Assembly (NCBI GenBank): GCA_026168455.1
Contig: CM047431.1
Location: 22,757,365 to 22,821,364, forward strand
Reading direction: 5' to 3'
Length of the DNA stretch: 64,000 nt
DNA from: Theocolax elegans
Lineage: Eukaryota > Arthropoda > Insecta > Hymenoptera > Cerocephalidae
Shown here: positions 11,989 to 21,243 of the stretch, in pieces
How the letters are laid out: every line of letters begins with the position of its first letter
Numbering within the stretch: the first letter of the stretch is position 1
Position numbers and translations under genes: made by a program
Notes under the pieces: generated by a model
Databases searched by the model: none
Told to the model about the DNA's origin: nothing
The model's input: only the letters and a program-made list of their open reading frames with translations

Positions 11989-12199
11989 GTTTGAGATAGG
12001 ACGTTTTTCAAGTGGCCGCCGAGATAGCGTGTTTTCCAAGCGATCGCCGAGATAGCCTCTTTTCCAAGCGGCTGCCGAGATAGTCTCTTTTCCAAACGGC
12101 CGCCGAGATAGCCTCTTTTTCAAGCGGTCGCCGAGATAGCGTCTTTTCCAAGCGGTCGCCGAGATAGCCTCTTTTCCAAGTGGCTACCGAAATAGACTG
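11989..12199 (-). repeat. 28-bp tandem repeats, right arm
   Basis: Reverse-complement counterpart of the 9988-10193 array, with the same unit order and a few substitutions. Confidence 0.9.
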
Positions 12200-12343
12200 T
12201 TGTTCCTCTCAACCGTCGATTTATTCTTTATTAATTTACTTCAATAGATTTATTAATTTGTAATTTTCACCCTCCATTGTTGAATTAGTAAATAGTCGAT
12301 TGTAAAGAGTCAATAATAAATAAATCCAATTTATTTATGTATG

Positions 12344-12388
12344 TGCACAACGTTTCGTCTGCTAGGTTTGCAGACCTCTTCAGGTGCT
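12344..12388 (-). ncRNA. candidate type-I hammerhead ribozyme, left end of the Penelope element
   Basis: Minus strand, in order: GCAC, CTGAAGA, an extra G, GTCTGC, loop, GCAGAC, GAAAC, GTT, GTGC. GCAC/GTGC form stem I, GTCTGC/GCAGAC stem II, and AC/GT a two-pair stem III, as described for hammerheads of Penelope-like elements. Cleavage would follow GTT. The unpaired G before stem II is a departure that could weaken or abolish activity. Confidence 0.5.
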
Positions 12389-12462
12389 GAATTTATTGGA
12401 CAAGATTATAAATATTTATATAAAAATTTTACATTACTTGTGAATTAAAAATTAAATTAAAA

Positions 12463-13719
12463 AAGCTTGAAAATATATATATACCAACCGGTTATGTTTT
12501 GATATCATTAGACGTCAGTTCTTTGTTTACAAACATCCCAAGTCATGAGGTTCTCAATAGTTTAGATAAACGCTTTATTCATATTCAAAATAAATGTAAA
12601 ATCCCCTTCCATAATATCCGCAAAAGTATAGAATTTTTATTTAATAATGTTTATTTTAGTTTCAATAATGTCATTTACAAACAAATATTCGGATCTCCAA
12701 TGGGATCGCCTATATCATCATTATTTGCAGATTTAGTAATGGATGATCTTGAGACCCACTGTTTAAAAGAATTAAAAAGTAAACACAATTGCAAACCAAT
12801 TTTTTATTATAGATATGTAGACGACACAATTTTATGCGTGGAAAAAAGTCATATAAACACAGTTCTCAATATCTTTAACAATTACAATAAACACCTCAAA
12901 TTTACATATGAAATAGAAAATAATAATTGTATAAATTTTCTGGATCTCACATTAATCAAAGAAAACAATAGTATTATTACAAATTGGTATAGAAAACCAA
13001 CTAATTCTAACCGGTTATTAAATTTTAATTCTAATCACACAATACAACAGAAACGTAATATTATTTATAATTTAGTAGATAGGGCAATGATATTGTCACA
13101 AAAACAGTTTCATAAAGAAAATCTAAATATTATTACAGAAATACTAAAAAGCAATGATTATCCTATTGAATTTATAAATACAGCAATAAATAAAAGAAAA
13201 CGCAATATTACAATTAAAAACAATGTTAAAATAGATAAAAAAATTCCAATATGTACGATATCACTACCTTACAATAAAGAGTTTTTCAATAAATGTTCCC
13301 GAATGCTAAAAAAATATAATATTAATACTATTCCATTAATTAATCACAAACTTGATACAATTATAAAATTAGGCAAAGATAAAACATCAAAATGGGAGGA
13401 GACAGGGGTAGTTTACAAGTTATCTTGTATTAAATGCCCGGCTATTTATATTGGAGAAACAAAACGCTGCCTAAAAAATCGAATAAAAGAACATCAGAAC
13501 AATAAAAATCAAGAAGCCGTTGTTACTGCACACATTTTAAATAACGTAAATCATAATTTTAACTGGGAAGATACAAAAATAATAGATAAAGAATCTTGCT
13601 ATAAAAAAAGACTCATTTCGGAAATGTTACACATCAATCATTATAATTCGACAATTAACAGAATGGAAGATACTCAACATTTAAACCGTCAATACAGAAA
13701 TGTTATGAATATATTTTAA
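12463..13719 (+). CDS. Penelope-like RT with C-terminal GIY-YIG endonuclease, N-truncated
   Basis: The frame is open from about 12463, directly after the inverted end, with no credible ATG; the amino-terminal third of a Penelope polyprotein is missing. Visible motifs are SLDVSSLFTNI (RT motif A region, ~12505), GSPMGSPISSLFADL (motif B, ~12690), YRYVDDTILC (catalytic box, ~12811), and NFLDLTL (~12937). They are followed by the GIY-YIG part, VYKLSCIKCPAIYIGETKR with downstream RIKEHQ and ESCYKKRLISEMLHIN. The known role is target-primed retrotransposition using the nuclease nick. The frame has no internal stop over about 419 codons, so truncation rather than decay is the main damage. It stops just before the right inverted end. 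Confidence 0.93.
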   Translation, partial: KLENIYIPTGYVLISLDVSSLFTNIPSHEVLNSLDKRFIHIQNKCKIPFHNIRKSIEFLFNNVYFSFNNVIYKQIFGSPMGSPISSLFADLVMDDLETHCLKELKSKHNCKPIFYYRYVDDTILCVEKSHINTVLNIFNNYNKHLKFTYEIENNNCINFLDLTLIKENNSIITNWYRKPTNSNRLLNFNSNHTIQQKRNIIYNLVDRAMILSQKQFHKENLNIITEILKSNDYPIEFINTAINKRKRNITIKNNVKIDKKIPICTISLPYNKEFFNKCSRMLKKYNINTIPLINHKLDTIIKLGKDKTSKWEETGVVYKLSCIKCPAIYIGETKRCLKNRIKEHQNNKNQEAVVTAHILNNVNHNFNWEDTKIIDKESCYKKRLISEMLHINHYNSTINRMEDTQHLNRQYRNVMNIF

Positions 13720-13934
13720 AGAGACTAATGTACACAAACTATGACGTATATAGTTTGTAAACACACACCTACTTTGTTTTTGTATAAATACTCGTTGATT
13801 TCGTATCAAATGTTATTCGACGAAGCTCACTTGGGCTGTAATATTATATTCATTATCAAGGTAAAATTTAATTTTTAATTCACAAGTAATGTAAAATTTT
13901 TATATAAATATTTATAATCTTGTCCAATAAATTC

Positions 13935-13976
13935 AGCACCTGAAGAGGTTTGCAAACCTAGCAGACGAAACGTGCA
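13935..13976 (+). ncRNA. hammerhead-like motif, right end of the Penelope element (core damaged)
   Basis: The same order as the left copy, but three bases are missing after GAAAC (GTGCAC instead of GTTGTGCAC) and stem II has GTTTGC in place of GTCTGC. The cleavage site and part of stem I are therefore lost. Confidence 0.45.
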
Positions 13977-14051
13977 CATACATAAATAAATTGGATTTAT
14001 TTATTATTGACCCTTTACAATCGACTATTTACTAATTCAATAGATTTATTA

Positions 14052-14260
14052 TTTAAATATATTAATTATCAATTTTAATGCAAGTAGTAATTATTTATTT
14101 AGATCTAATTACTACATCTTTTGCCTAAAATAAAAAGCATTTATCACATTTATTCTTTACATTTTAAACTTCGTTTAATTTTAATAATCATTTACATTTT
14201 CAAACTATTTTGAATGAAAAAATTTATTTGTTATCAATAAAATAAAAAAAAATTATACTT
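14052..14260. other. AT-rich spacer
   Basis: No gene or repeat seen. Confidence 0.5.
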
Positions 14261-14261
14261 A

Positions 14262-14338
14262 TACGAGGATTTGAACCGACAACCAAAAAGTCCGTATACA
14301 AATCCGTACGCCTTAAGCCACTCGACTACAAACTGATT
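14262..14338 (-). repeat. tRNA-derived (SINE-like) relic
   Basis: Minus strand: A-box TAGTCGAGTGG (14318-14328), a long interval as in tRNAs with a large variable arm, B-box GGTTCAAATCC (14267-14277), then a T run. The acceptor stem does not pair. The upstream GATGATC and CGATTTC words match those before the relic at 2955. Confidence 0.5.
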
Positions 14339-14499
14339 TAGAATCTCTATACATAGAAATCGCATATGATCATCTGCCTGGTTTGTGGTATAAGGTATAG
14401 TTGTAAGCTTTAATTATTAAGTTAGTTTACAAGTATATAAAAAGTTTATAAAATTTACAGTACAAAAATACGTGAATCTGTACCGATCTAAATTTCAAT

Positions 14500-14995
14500 T
14501 CACCGCTCTGTTAAGCTGAGTTACCCTGTCTTACCTATATCCCCGCTCATACATTTCCACTACCATCCCGTACCCCCACCATTCAGTTTTCAAATTGTGT
14601 GTAAGCTTCAAACACACAACGCATGGTGCCGCCGTTGTCGTTTTCGTCCCGGGTTTATAACAATGCATCGGCAATCTCTTTCTACTAATCTCTGGTACGG
14701 ACAGGCTTCCCCCACACGACTCAACACGCCAAGCAAAGCCGTACGCCTCCACCACTCCGGATTCCGACCACGAAAAAGACGGAAGATCGATGCCAATTCG
14801 CCCAAAGAAGTGAGAGAGAAAGAGAGAATGACGGAGAGATCACGCGCTTTCGTTCCCGCCGTTTCAACGTATTTCGAGCAGTGTCTCGTAAATACAAAGG
14901 TGAGTGGTGCACCACGTTGGACCCGCGTGTCTCGTTGATATTTTTCCGAGTTCCTGGTATGGTCCAGGTGAGGAAGCGTTCCTCTTTTTCCCCCT
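14500..14995. other. GC-rich block, partly repeated
   Basis: GC content rises sharply. 14590-14705 matches the repeat at 2557-2680 in inverse orientation. Overlapping frames up to 154 residues occur on both strands but share no domain and look like products of GC-rich composition. It directly precedes the LINE leader below and may be part of the same element. Confidence 0.4.
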
Positions 14996-15520
14996 CTCGT
15001 GACAAATCCCGCCCGGGTAGACAGGTCGGTGGTTCGCGGGAGCCACTTTACGAGAAAAGACAGGTTAAGCATCCGATCATTCCTGGATCGGTTGCTTATT
15101 CCTCACCCGGTAATAAGTGTTAACGAGTTGTTTTCGCGCTGACCTCGGGGGTAGTCATCGGTACGACTCCCCTTAAATTGTTAAAGTTCATTTATTGTTG
15201 TTTGATTATTTATTTAATAAATTGACTCAGCGAGACGATCTTTCTCGCCGATTAACATAATATATCGATTGCTGATAACGTTTTTACCGGTCATAGTCCT
15301 ATCCCACGAATACCGCCCTCCCCGGTGTTTATTCTAGTTGGCAATTTTAAACACACAATATTAAAGTCAAACGAGGTGTTTGACGTTATTAACGGCATTG
15401 CACGGAAATCAAAGTGATTCCCGGCCGCATCGTGTGACCGTACACTTAAGGTTGGTAAGTTGGGACAGATGGGGCCTGACCGGGGCCTTACATTCCCCAG
15501 TACCCACCCCGTTACAAAAT
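14996..15520 (+). mobile_element. LINE 5'-leader fragment
   Basis: It matches the leader of the LINE at 54268. Both begin with GACAAATCCCG, GGTCGG and TTCGCG blocks, contain TCGGTTGCT and TTTTCGCGCTGAC, and end with GGTTGGTAAG, GGGCCT and TTCCCCAGTACCCA. Here the coding part is absent: sequence identity stops just where ORF1 would be approached. Because LINE copies are usually 5'-truncated, a 5'-only fragment points to a later deletion or rearrangement. Confidence 0.7.
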
Positions 15521-15885
15521 ATATAATCGTCGTAAATATTATACATTTAAAAATAACTTATTTAAATTATATAAATGTTTCTAAATTTATAAAATATTAT
15601 GTTCAAAATATGGCTGCATTAAAAATAAAAAAAATAATTACTAAGTTTATCTTATGTTATACAACAGAATAATTTAAAATACAAAAATATTTTTACAAGA
15701 AACAGAAAAAGAAAAAGGATTTTTAAGTCAATAGAAGAGGTTTCTAATAAGATTAAAATTGCTCTGTAGGATTCGAATTGTTATAGAGGGTTATGGTTGT
15801 ATGATAATGGCTACATTGTAACAGCCTGCGAATGTTATATACATAATTTTGTATATTTTATGTATTTTAAATAATATATACACGC
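15521..15885. other. AT-rich spacer
   Basis: No gene seen; it adjoins the 69-bp tandem array. Confidence 0.5.
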
Positions 15886-16169
15886 ATAGTTATATAACAA
15901 TCGTCGCTTAATGTAGACAATTCATTAGTTTTTGATTGGTTTGTTTCTTTTTTTAATGTTATACAACAAATGTCGCTGAATTCAAACAACTTCTTAATTC
16001 TAAAATTTGTTTATTTCGTAAATAATGTTATATATCAAATGTCGCTGGATTCAGACAATTTATGAATTTTAAAATTTGTTTTTTCGGTAAATAATTTTAT
16101 ATAAAAAAATGTCGCTTGATGCAGACAAATCATTAATTTTTAAATTGGTTTGTTTCTTTTTTTAATGTT
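15886..16169 (+). repeat. 69-bp tandem array, left part (about 4 units)
   Basis: Units contain TGTTATATA, CAAATGTCGCT, GA-TCAGACAA and AAAATTTGTTT at constant spacing. The array is interrupted by the solo LTR and resumes at 17297. Confidence 0.85.
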
Positions 16170-17296
16170 TGTAACAGTCTGGTTGACGCACGAATGTTTA
16201 TTCTATTATCGCGGCTGCTAGGCGGTACAGTTAAACGTACCGTATTTAAATAAACGTATTTTTCCCGCGTTGCGGCGGCGGTTACCTGTTAGCTCTACCA
16301 AATCTGTTAAGTGTTAATCTGAAACCGAGGTACTGTTTCACATAACAACCAGGTAAAACAATCAAATCTGAAATTGACCAGGAAACAGGGATATCGCGTC
16401 GAGCACTTGTCAACCAGAAATATACGAGCTTTTAGGATTACGGAAGGGATCGTACGTGGGTTAAAATTCAATTCTTCGAACACCAGATTGAAATGTAATA
16501 ATATATTGAATTTATTGATATAAATGTAAAAGATAAATAACAAACAAAATCTCTAATCGTCGCCGAGGTCTACGCTATTATTACAAGTCGGTAAACGGTA
16601 GACTTGTAGAGAGAGGGGGGAAAATATCGCGAACTAAAATAATATACCCAGTCAACGGGACTGGTACAACGCAATAAGATTATTTATTAATTGCAAATAA
16701 AAACACGATCGCGTGAAGCGATACCACTTATTTTATACGTTGCTGTGGTCGTTGGTAAAGAACGTTCAGCCGATCGGTCGCTCTCTCTCTCTCTCTCTCT
16801 CTAACTTTCGCTGTGGTGTAGGACGAATTGTCTGATCGCCCGTGCATCGAGGTTGTGTGGCTGCAGGTCGGTTCACGGTGTTGCACCAGTCACTGCAAAT
16901 GCTGGATCGGCCTACAGTCAAAATATACACGCGAAACGCACGGTAAAATACAGCACAGCGAAGCTGAACACGGGACGCGGGGGGATTACACCTGTCACGT
17001 AACAAAGCGCCTAATCAGCAGAGTGACCAGATGGCGATTTTTTTCCTTTTCTCTCTTACGTATATTGATGTTTATTAAGCAAGAACAACAAAGAGAAAAA
17101 ATCGCCATCTGGCAACCCTGCTAATTAGGTGTGTGCGCGAATCTTTCGCGCGCGAAGTCGATCCCGCCCGTGTAGCCACGACGAACCGAGCCGAGCCGAA
17201 TCTCGCCGGCCCGAGCCGATGCCAACATTACGATACTGTTCGCTCGTGTTACTCGAATTCGTCAAACGGTAAGGTGAACAATACCTTACCGTTACA
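16170..17296. mobile_element. solo LTR with 4-bp duplication, split by a MITE
   Basis: The ends TGTAAC and GTTACA are inverted, and TGTT flanks both sides (16166-16169, 17297-17300). Removing the insert and one TGTT restores the 69-bp array. It holds a CT microsatellite (about 16780-16802) and the MITE at 17019-17120. AATAAA-like words on the minus strand suggest that orientation, but strand is uncertain. A 4-bp duplication with TG...CA ends is usual for Gypsy-like LTRs. Confidence 0.85.
17019..17120. mobile_element. 102-bp MITE, copy 2, nested in the solo LTR
   Basis: Nearly identical to 1197-1299. Flanks are CTAATCAG (17011-17018) and CTAATTAG (17121-17128), an 8-bp duplication with one mismatch. 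Confidence 0.87.
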
Positions 17297-17530
17297 TGTT
17301 ATATAACAAATTTCGCTTGACTCAGACAGTTCATTTGTTTCAAAATTTGTTTATTTCGTAAATAATGTTATATATCAAATGTCGCTGAGTTCAGACAACT
17401 TATTAATTCTAAAATTTGTTTACTTCGTAAATAATGTTATATATCAAATGTCGCTGGATTCAAACAATTTATGAATTTTAAAATTTGTTTTTTTTGGTTA
17501 ATAATTTTTTATAAATTTAATTATTTAATG
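17297..17530 (+). repeat. 69-bp tandem array, right part (about 3 units)
   Basis: Continuation of the array at 15886 after the solo LTR, with the same unit words and period. Confidence 0.85.
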
Positions 17531-17599
17531 TTATTATTTTTGGTAAATTAATATTTAATATTAAAAATTAATTTTTTTTTATTTATCAAACACTTCAGA

Positions 17600-17905
17600 A
17601 AACACTATATTTGTCGTATATACTATTGCAATCTCACATAAATTATTTTCATTTATATTAAGTTCTCCTTCTGCATTTGGAACTATCATTGACTGATTTG
17701 AAAAATGTATTTTCAAATTTTTCTTATCAGTATAACTCTCGATAATGCAACATACAATTGACCATGACTAAATACAGGTCTTGGTAAATATGGACCCACT
17801 TTTTTAAATGATTGACCTTGAGATTTATTAATAGCTATAGCAAAACTTGGTCTAATAGGGAATTATCGTCTAATCATATTAAATGGTATATCATCCTTTG
17901 ATGGG
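17600..17905 (-). pseudogene. Helitron/Pif1-type helicase, C-terminal remnant
   Basis: Minus strand shows, with stops and shifts around it, [20 protein letters not shown] and then [13 protein letters not shown], the motif V-VI region of Pif1-like helicases as found in Helitron Rep-helicase proteins. It is the end of the same broken gene as 18441-19290. The helicase would unwind DNA during rolling-circle transposition; this copy cannot code for it. No Helitron hairpin terminus was identified with confidence. Confidence 0.75.
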
Positions 17906-18001
17906 CACAAATTTATTATTGGAATCATCACAATTTATCCTGAACTTTTTCCTGTTATTATTTCTCCATGTATAGAATACTGCTTTAATTCAGTAATAAC
18001 T

Positions 18002-18072
18002 AAAAGTCTTACCAAAAATATCAAATATTTTCACCTCGTTGAGGTTAGGTTCATATTTTTGGTAAGACTTTT
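18002..18072. repeat. short perfect hairpin, 20-bp arms
   Basis: AAAAGTCTTACCAAAAATAT at 18002-18021 is exactly repeated in inverse at 18053-18072, with a 31-base loop. It interrupts the degenerate helicase and may be a miniature insertion. Confidence 0.8.
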
Positions 18073-18440
18073 CTCAAAAACGCAATAATATTTCAATTTC
18101 AAATTCAGCAGATAATTAGATTATTGACAAACGAAGGCGCCTCTTCTCTTATTTTTCACATACTGTTTTATTCACAAATTTATTACTAATAATCACGATT
18201 TTCCGGTAAGGTAGGGAGGATAAATATTGACTATGGCACCCCGTTAAAAGTAATTAATTCATTCGGAATTTTTATAACTATATTATCGATTTCAAATTTT
18301 GTACCATTTTTATTTTTTTCATTATTTAATTGCCACGTTTTGAACATACTATTGGGATTGATCAATCTTAAATTATTATTTAATGTTAATTTTTAAAATA
18401 ATTGTTATAAAGAACTACTTTTTATACATGATTCTAATAT

Positions 18441-19290
18441 TTAATTTTTGTTTCCAAAACGGACTATAGGAAGTGTTTGTCGAAAATCACCAGATGTTAC
18501 TAATATTTTACCACCAAATGGTGTATTATTGCGACATAAATCTTTGAAAAAAATATCTATAGTTTCTAATGCATATTTGAAAGTCATTGATATTTCATCC
18601 CAAATAATTATTTTAATATTTTTTAAATGTTGACCTAGTTTTGAATTTGTAGAAATATTGCATGTTGATTGTTCATTTAATTTAAATGGTAATTTAAATG
18701 TTGAGTGAAGAGTTTTACCATCTATTAATAAAGGAGTCCGCCAATAAGTATAAAGACGCTCCAAGACGTATAAGTCATGCCTTATTTTTTACTTTTACTA
18801 GCGATATTTCATTTGCAAAAAAAAATGATTTTTGGGAAATGAAAGGAAAGGAAGCCACAATTAACCGACAAAGTTTCATTTTTAACATTACAAGTATATC
18901 TATATATACAAATTTTGAATGTATATAGATATACTTCAAATGCTTTCCATTGGCGTTCTCCTTTGCTGCAATACCACTCCAAGTAACTGCTAATACTGGT
19001 ATTTTGTTCAATTTGACAACTCTTATAATTGCATTTCATAAATAACTTTTTCCACTACCATCAGGACCATCAATAAAATATAAATTTTTTTACTTTTATT
19101 GTTAACTGCATCTGTTACTACAACAAAAATTAGTTTTCGTTCAGACGTTAAAGATTTTATTAATATTTCCAGTTCATTATTTTTATTATTAATAATATTA
19201 TTTGTAACAGGGTTGATTCTATTTGTTAGGAGGGTTAAAAGGATAAAAAACTTAAACAGTCTGTAATTTATACTAGCTTGAGCCAAGGCA
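18441..19290 (-). pseudogene. Helitron/Pif1-type helicase, Walker A and B remnants
   Basis: Minus strand, N to C: FIDGPDGSGKSYL (Walker A, about 19055-19090) with a stop right after, then VLAVTWSGIAAK (about 18985). An unrelated ~240-base insertion follows (18740-18985) containing a hairpin with 15-bp arms at 18892-18936. The helicase then resumes with KTLHSTFKLPFKLN, IIIWDEISM (Walker B, ~18600) and GGKILVTSGDFRQTLPIV (~18475). Order and motifs are those of Helitron-encoded Pif1-like helicases. The Rep nuclease part is not found. Stops, shifts and insertions make it non-functional. Confidence 0.82.
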
Positions 19291-19313
19291 ATACGTGTAT
19301 TCCTTGGCTCAAG
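19277..19313. repeat. imperfect palindrome
   Basis: CTTGAGCCAAGG and CCTTGGCTCAAG are inverted around a 13-base centre that also nearly pairs. Function unknown; it lies where the Helitron remnant ends. Confidence 0.6.
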
Positions 19314-19540
19314 GGTAAACTATGTTTGTGGCTCGAATTGTGACAAGTTACGAAGTACAATCAAGTGTGTGCGCCCGCCGCGATACGCATTCGAGACACG
19401 ACGTCTCGGCCTACTTTGTAGACGCGGGTGTTTTGCCAGGTACGAGTTACCTAACTTCGCAACGATTTAATGCGGATGTGGTCGCGCCGGAGTGAGAAGC
19501 ACTCCGGTTTACCGTGCAAGCGATTACACGATTGAGAGAA
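19314..19540. other. GC-richer spacer
   Basis: Moderately GC-rich, no gene recognised; it lies between the Helitron remnant and the 3' tail of the LINE. Confidence 0.4.
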
Positions 19541-21243
19541 TGAATGAATGAATGAATGTTTTTTATTGAGCAGCAAAGGACTCGAGGTCCTACATAGCCG
19601 CAACATAAAATTACATGAAAATACATATATTTGGGATCGTCGGCTTAGTTAACAAGAAATATAACGAAAGTTAAGCGTTAAATAATAAAATTCTAAATTT
19701 CTAAATTTATGAAGTTAATAAATAAATAAGTATGTAGTTGAACAGTAAGTATTTGTACAATGTGTAAATTATCACAGTTCGCATAAAATAATATAATAAA
19801 CTACAACTACATATATAAATAAAATAGAAGTAAAATATAAATAAAACCTAATATAATATAATGTAAATTAATAAATATTGCACCATACATGTCGATATGT
19901 GAATAAACAATTTATTTTACGCAGTAACAAAGTACTTAAATAAAGCAACCTTAAAAGATGGTTTATCAAAAAGTCGACGTAGCTCTTCCGGCAATAAGTT
20001 CCACATTTTAGATGAGGCAACTAAAAAAGCCCTAGCAAAACAGTCGGTGCTGGAGCGTTCAACGTTCAAGTCGGATTCGGAACCTCTCTTAGAGCCATAT
20101 CTATCGATCGCACGAAACTTAAATCGATCAAAAAGATATGCGGGTTGACCAGAAGCAAGCGTCTTTGCGAGTAAACACAAGCAGAGATAATCTCTTCTTT
20201 TAGTGTACGAAAGAATCCTCAATTCATTGTAGACCGGAGTAATATGCTCAAATTTTTTCCGCCCAGATATAAAACGAAGTGCAGCATTTTTACACCTCGA
20301 TAGTTTTAAACTCAACTCCTTAGAGACATCGAAAAAAGACCCGGACAGTAATCCAAATAAGGAAACACTAACGTCTGAACTAAGGTAAGCTTAGCACTAT
20401 CCGGAAGTGAGTTGCCGGCTTTTCTTAAACGTGAGAGAGCACAATGAAATTTTCTGGCGGTTACGGTACATTGCATTCTCCAAGATAGTGAGGAGTCGAG
20501 AACAACACCTAGAATACGAAGAGAGGGGCAGATATCAATTTTTACACCATCAAATAAGATATCTGGAGGAGTCAAGTCCCTAAGACGGCAGCTATAATTT
20601 CTGGATCCCAGCCTTTGTTTTTTGTGAATTTATCTTAAGTCCATTGTCGGCAGCCCACTGTGCAATTCGTTGCAAATTAGAATTGACTCCCTGTATTACG
20701 ACCGACAGGTCATTGAAATGCCCGTGAGCGTAAATCAAGAAGTTTTCGGCTTATAAATGGTACGAGCAATCTACTAGACACGATGGTAAATCGTTAATAA
20801 ATAACAAAAATAGTAGCGGTCTCAATATTGACCCCTGGAGTACGCCTTGGACTCTGTGAAGAGTAGCAGAAGACTCTTCATTAGCCGATACAACAAACTG
20901 TGACCTACCAGTCAGATACGAGGAAATCCATTTGATCGCTGAGTTAGAGAAGCCGTAATATCTTAACTTTTCACAAAGCAAACCAATGTTGACGGTGTCA
21001 AACGCCTGCTTGAAATCTATGGAGATCAACAAAGTAACGAAGCCGTCATTCACATTCCTCCTAATGTCATCAACTACTTTAATCATGGCTGTATGTACAC
21101 TATAATCAATGGCCGTGTGTGAGTCGTCTCTCACTCTGTGATGCGTAGCGCCAAAGGGCAAACGTTGTAGACCACATGTGTCAAATGATTCCGAAAGAAT
21201 AACTTGAGGTGTTGAGACTACATTCCAATTAACATTGAGGTCT
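19540..21243 (-). pseudogene. LINE (CR1/Jockey-like) reverse transcriptase, decayed
   Basis: Read on the minus strand, the 3' tail is a short ATTC repeat (about 19540-19562), typical of CR1-type ends. The coding part runs from 21243 down to 19917. RT motifs seen: LLISIDFKQAFDTV (motif A, ~21015), GVLQGSILRPLLFLLFIND (motif B, ~20835), and then stop-A-E-N where the YADD box should be (~20745). The thumb region (20312-20575) and C-terminal tail (19917-20315) follow in shifted frames. Near 21095 the endonuclease end is fused directly to the RT start, so several hundred codons are missing. Its 5' part continues at 22828 beyond a nested insertion. Clade is inferred from motif style. Confidence 0.88.

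Larger units (their letters stand above)
9965..12216. mobile_element. foldback-type element with 28-bp tandem repeats in both arms
   Basis: The left arm (9965-10444) and right arm (11193-12216) are near-perfect reverse complements, starting at CGACGGTTGAGAGGAAC. Each arm contains about seven 28-bp units with the core CTATCTCGGCGGCCGCTTGG (about 9988-10193 and 11989-12199). The right arm is longer because a separate TA-flanked element interrupts it at 11308-11890, and about 36 bp present in the left arm are missing there. The ~750-bp middle has no intact gene; two short frames (ending near 10989 and 11294) are not recognised. ATTT flanks both ends and may be the target duplication. Long arms with internal tandem repeats recall Drosophila foldback elements; that comparison is inference. 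Confidence 0.85.
12256..14036 (+). mobile_element. Penelope-like element, 5'-truncated, with inverted ends
   Basis: The 15 bases TCAATAGATTTATTA occur at 12241-12255 and 14037-14051 and look like the target duplication. The ends (about 12279-12461 and 13863-14040) are inverted copies of about 180 bp, and each contains a hammerhead-like motif. Between them lies a reverse-transcriptase/GIY-YIG frame. Short inverted pieces at the 5' side and 5' truncation are usual for Penelope-like elements. Confidence 0.88.

Noticed and set aside
14597..15123. Overlapping 80-154-residue genes on both strands
   Set aside because: GC-rich composition opens many frames; part of the region is LINE leader and no domain is recognisable.
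18775..19039. 78- and 76-residue proteins in the Helitron region
   Set aside because: They read through the insertion between Walker A and Walker B and carry only a short helicase scrap.
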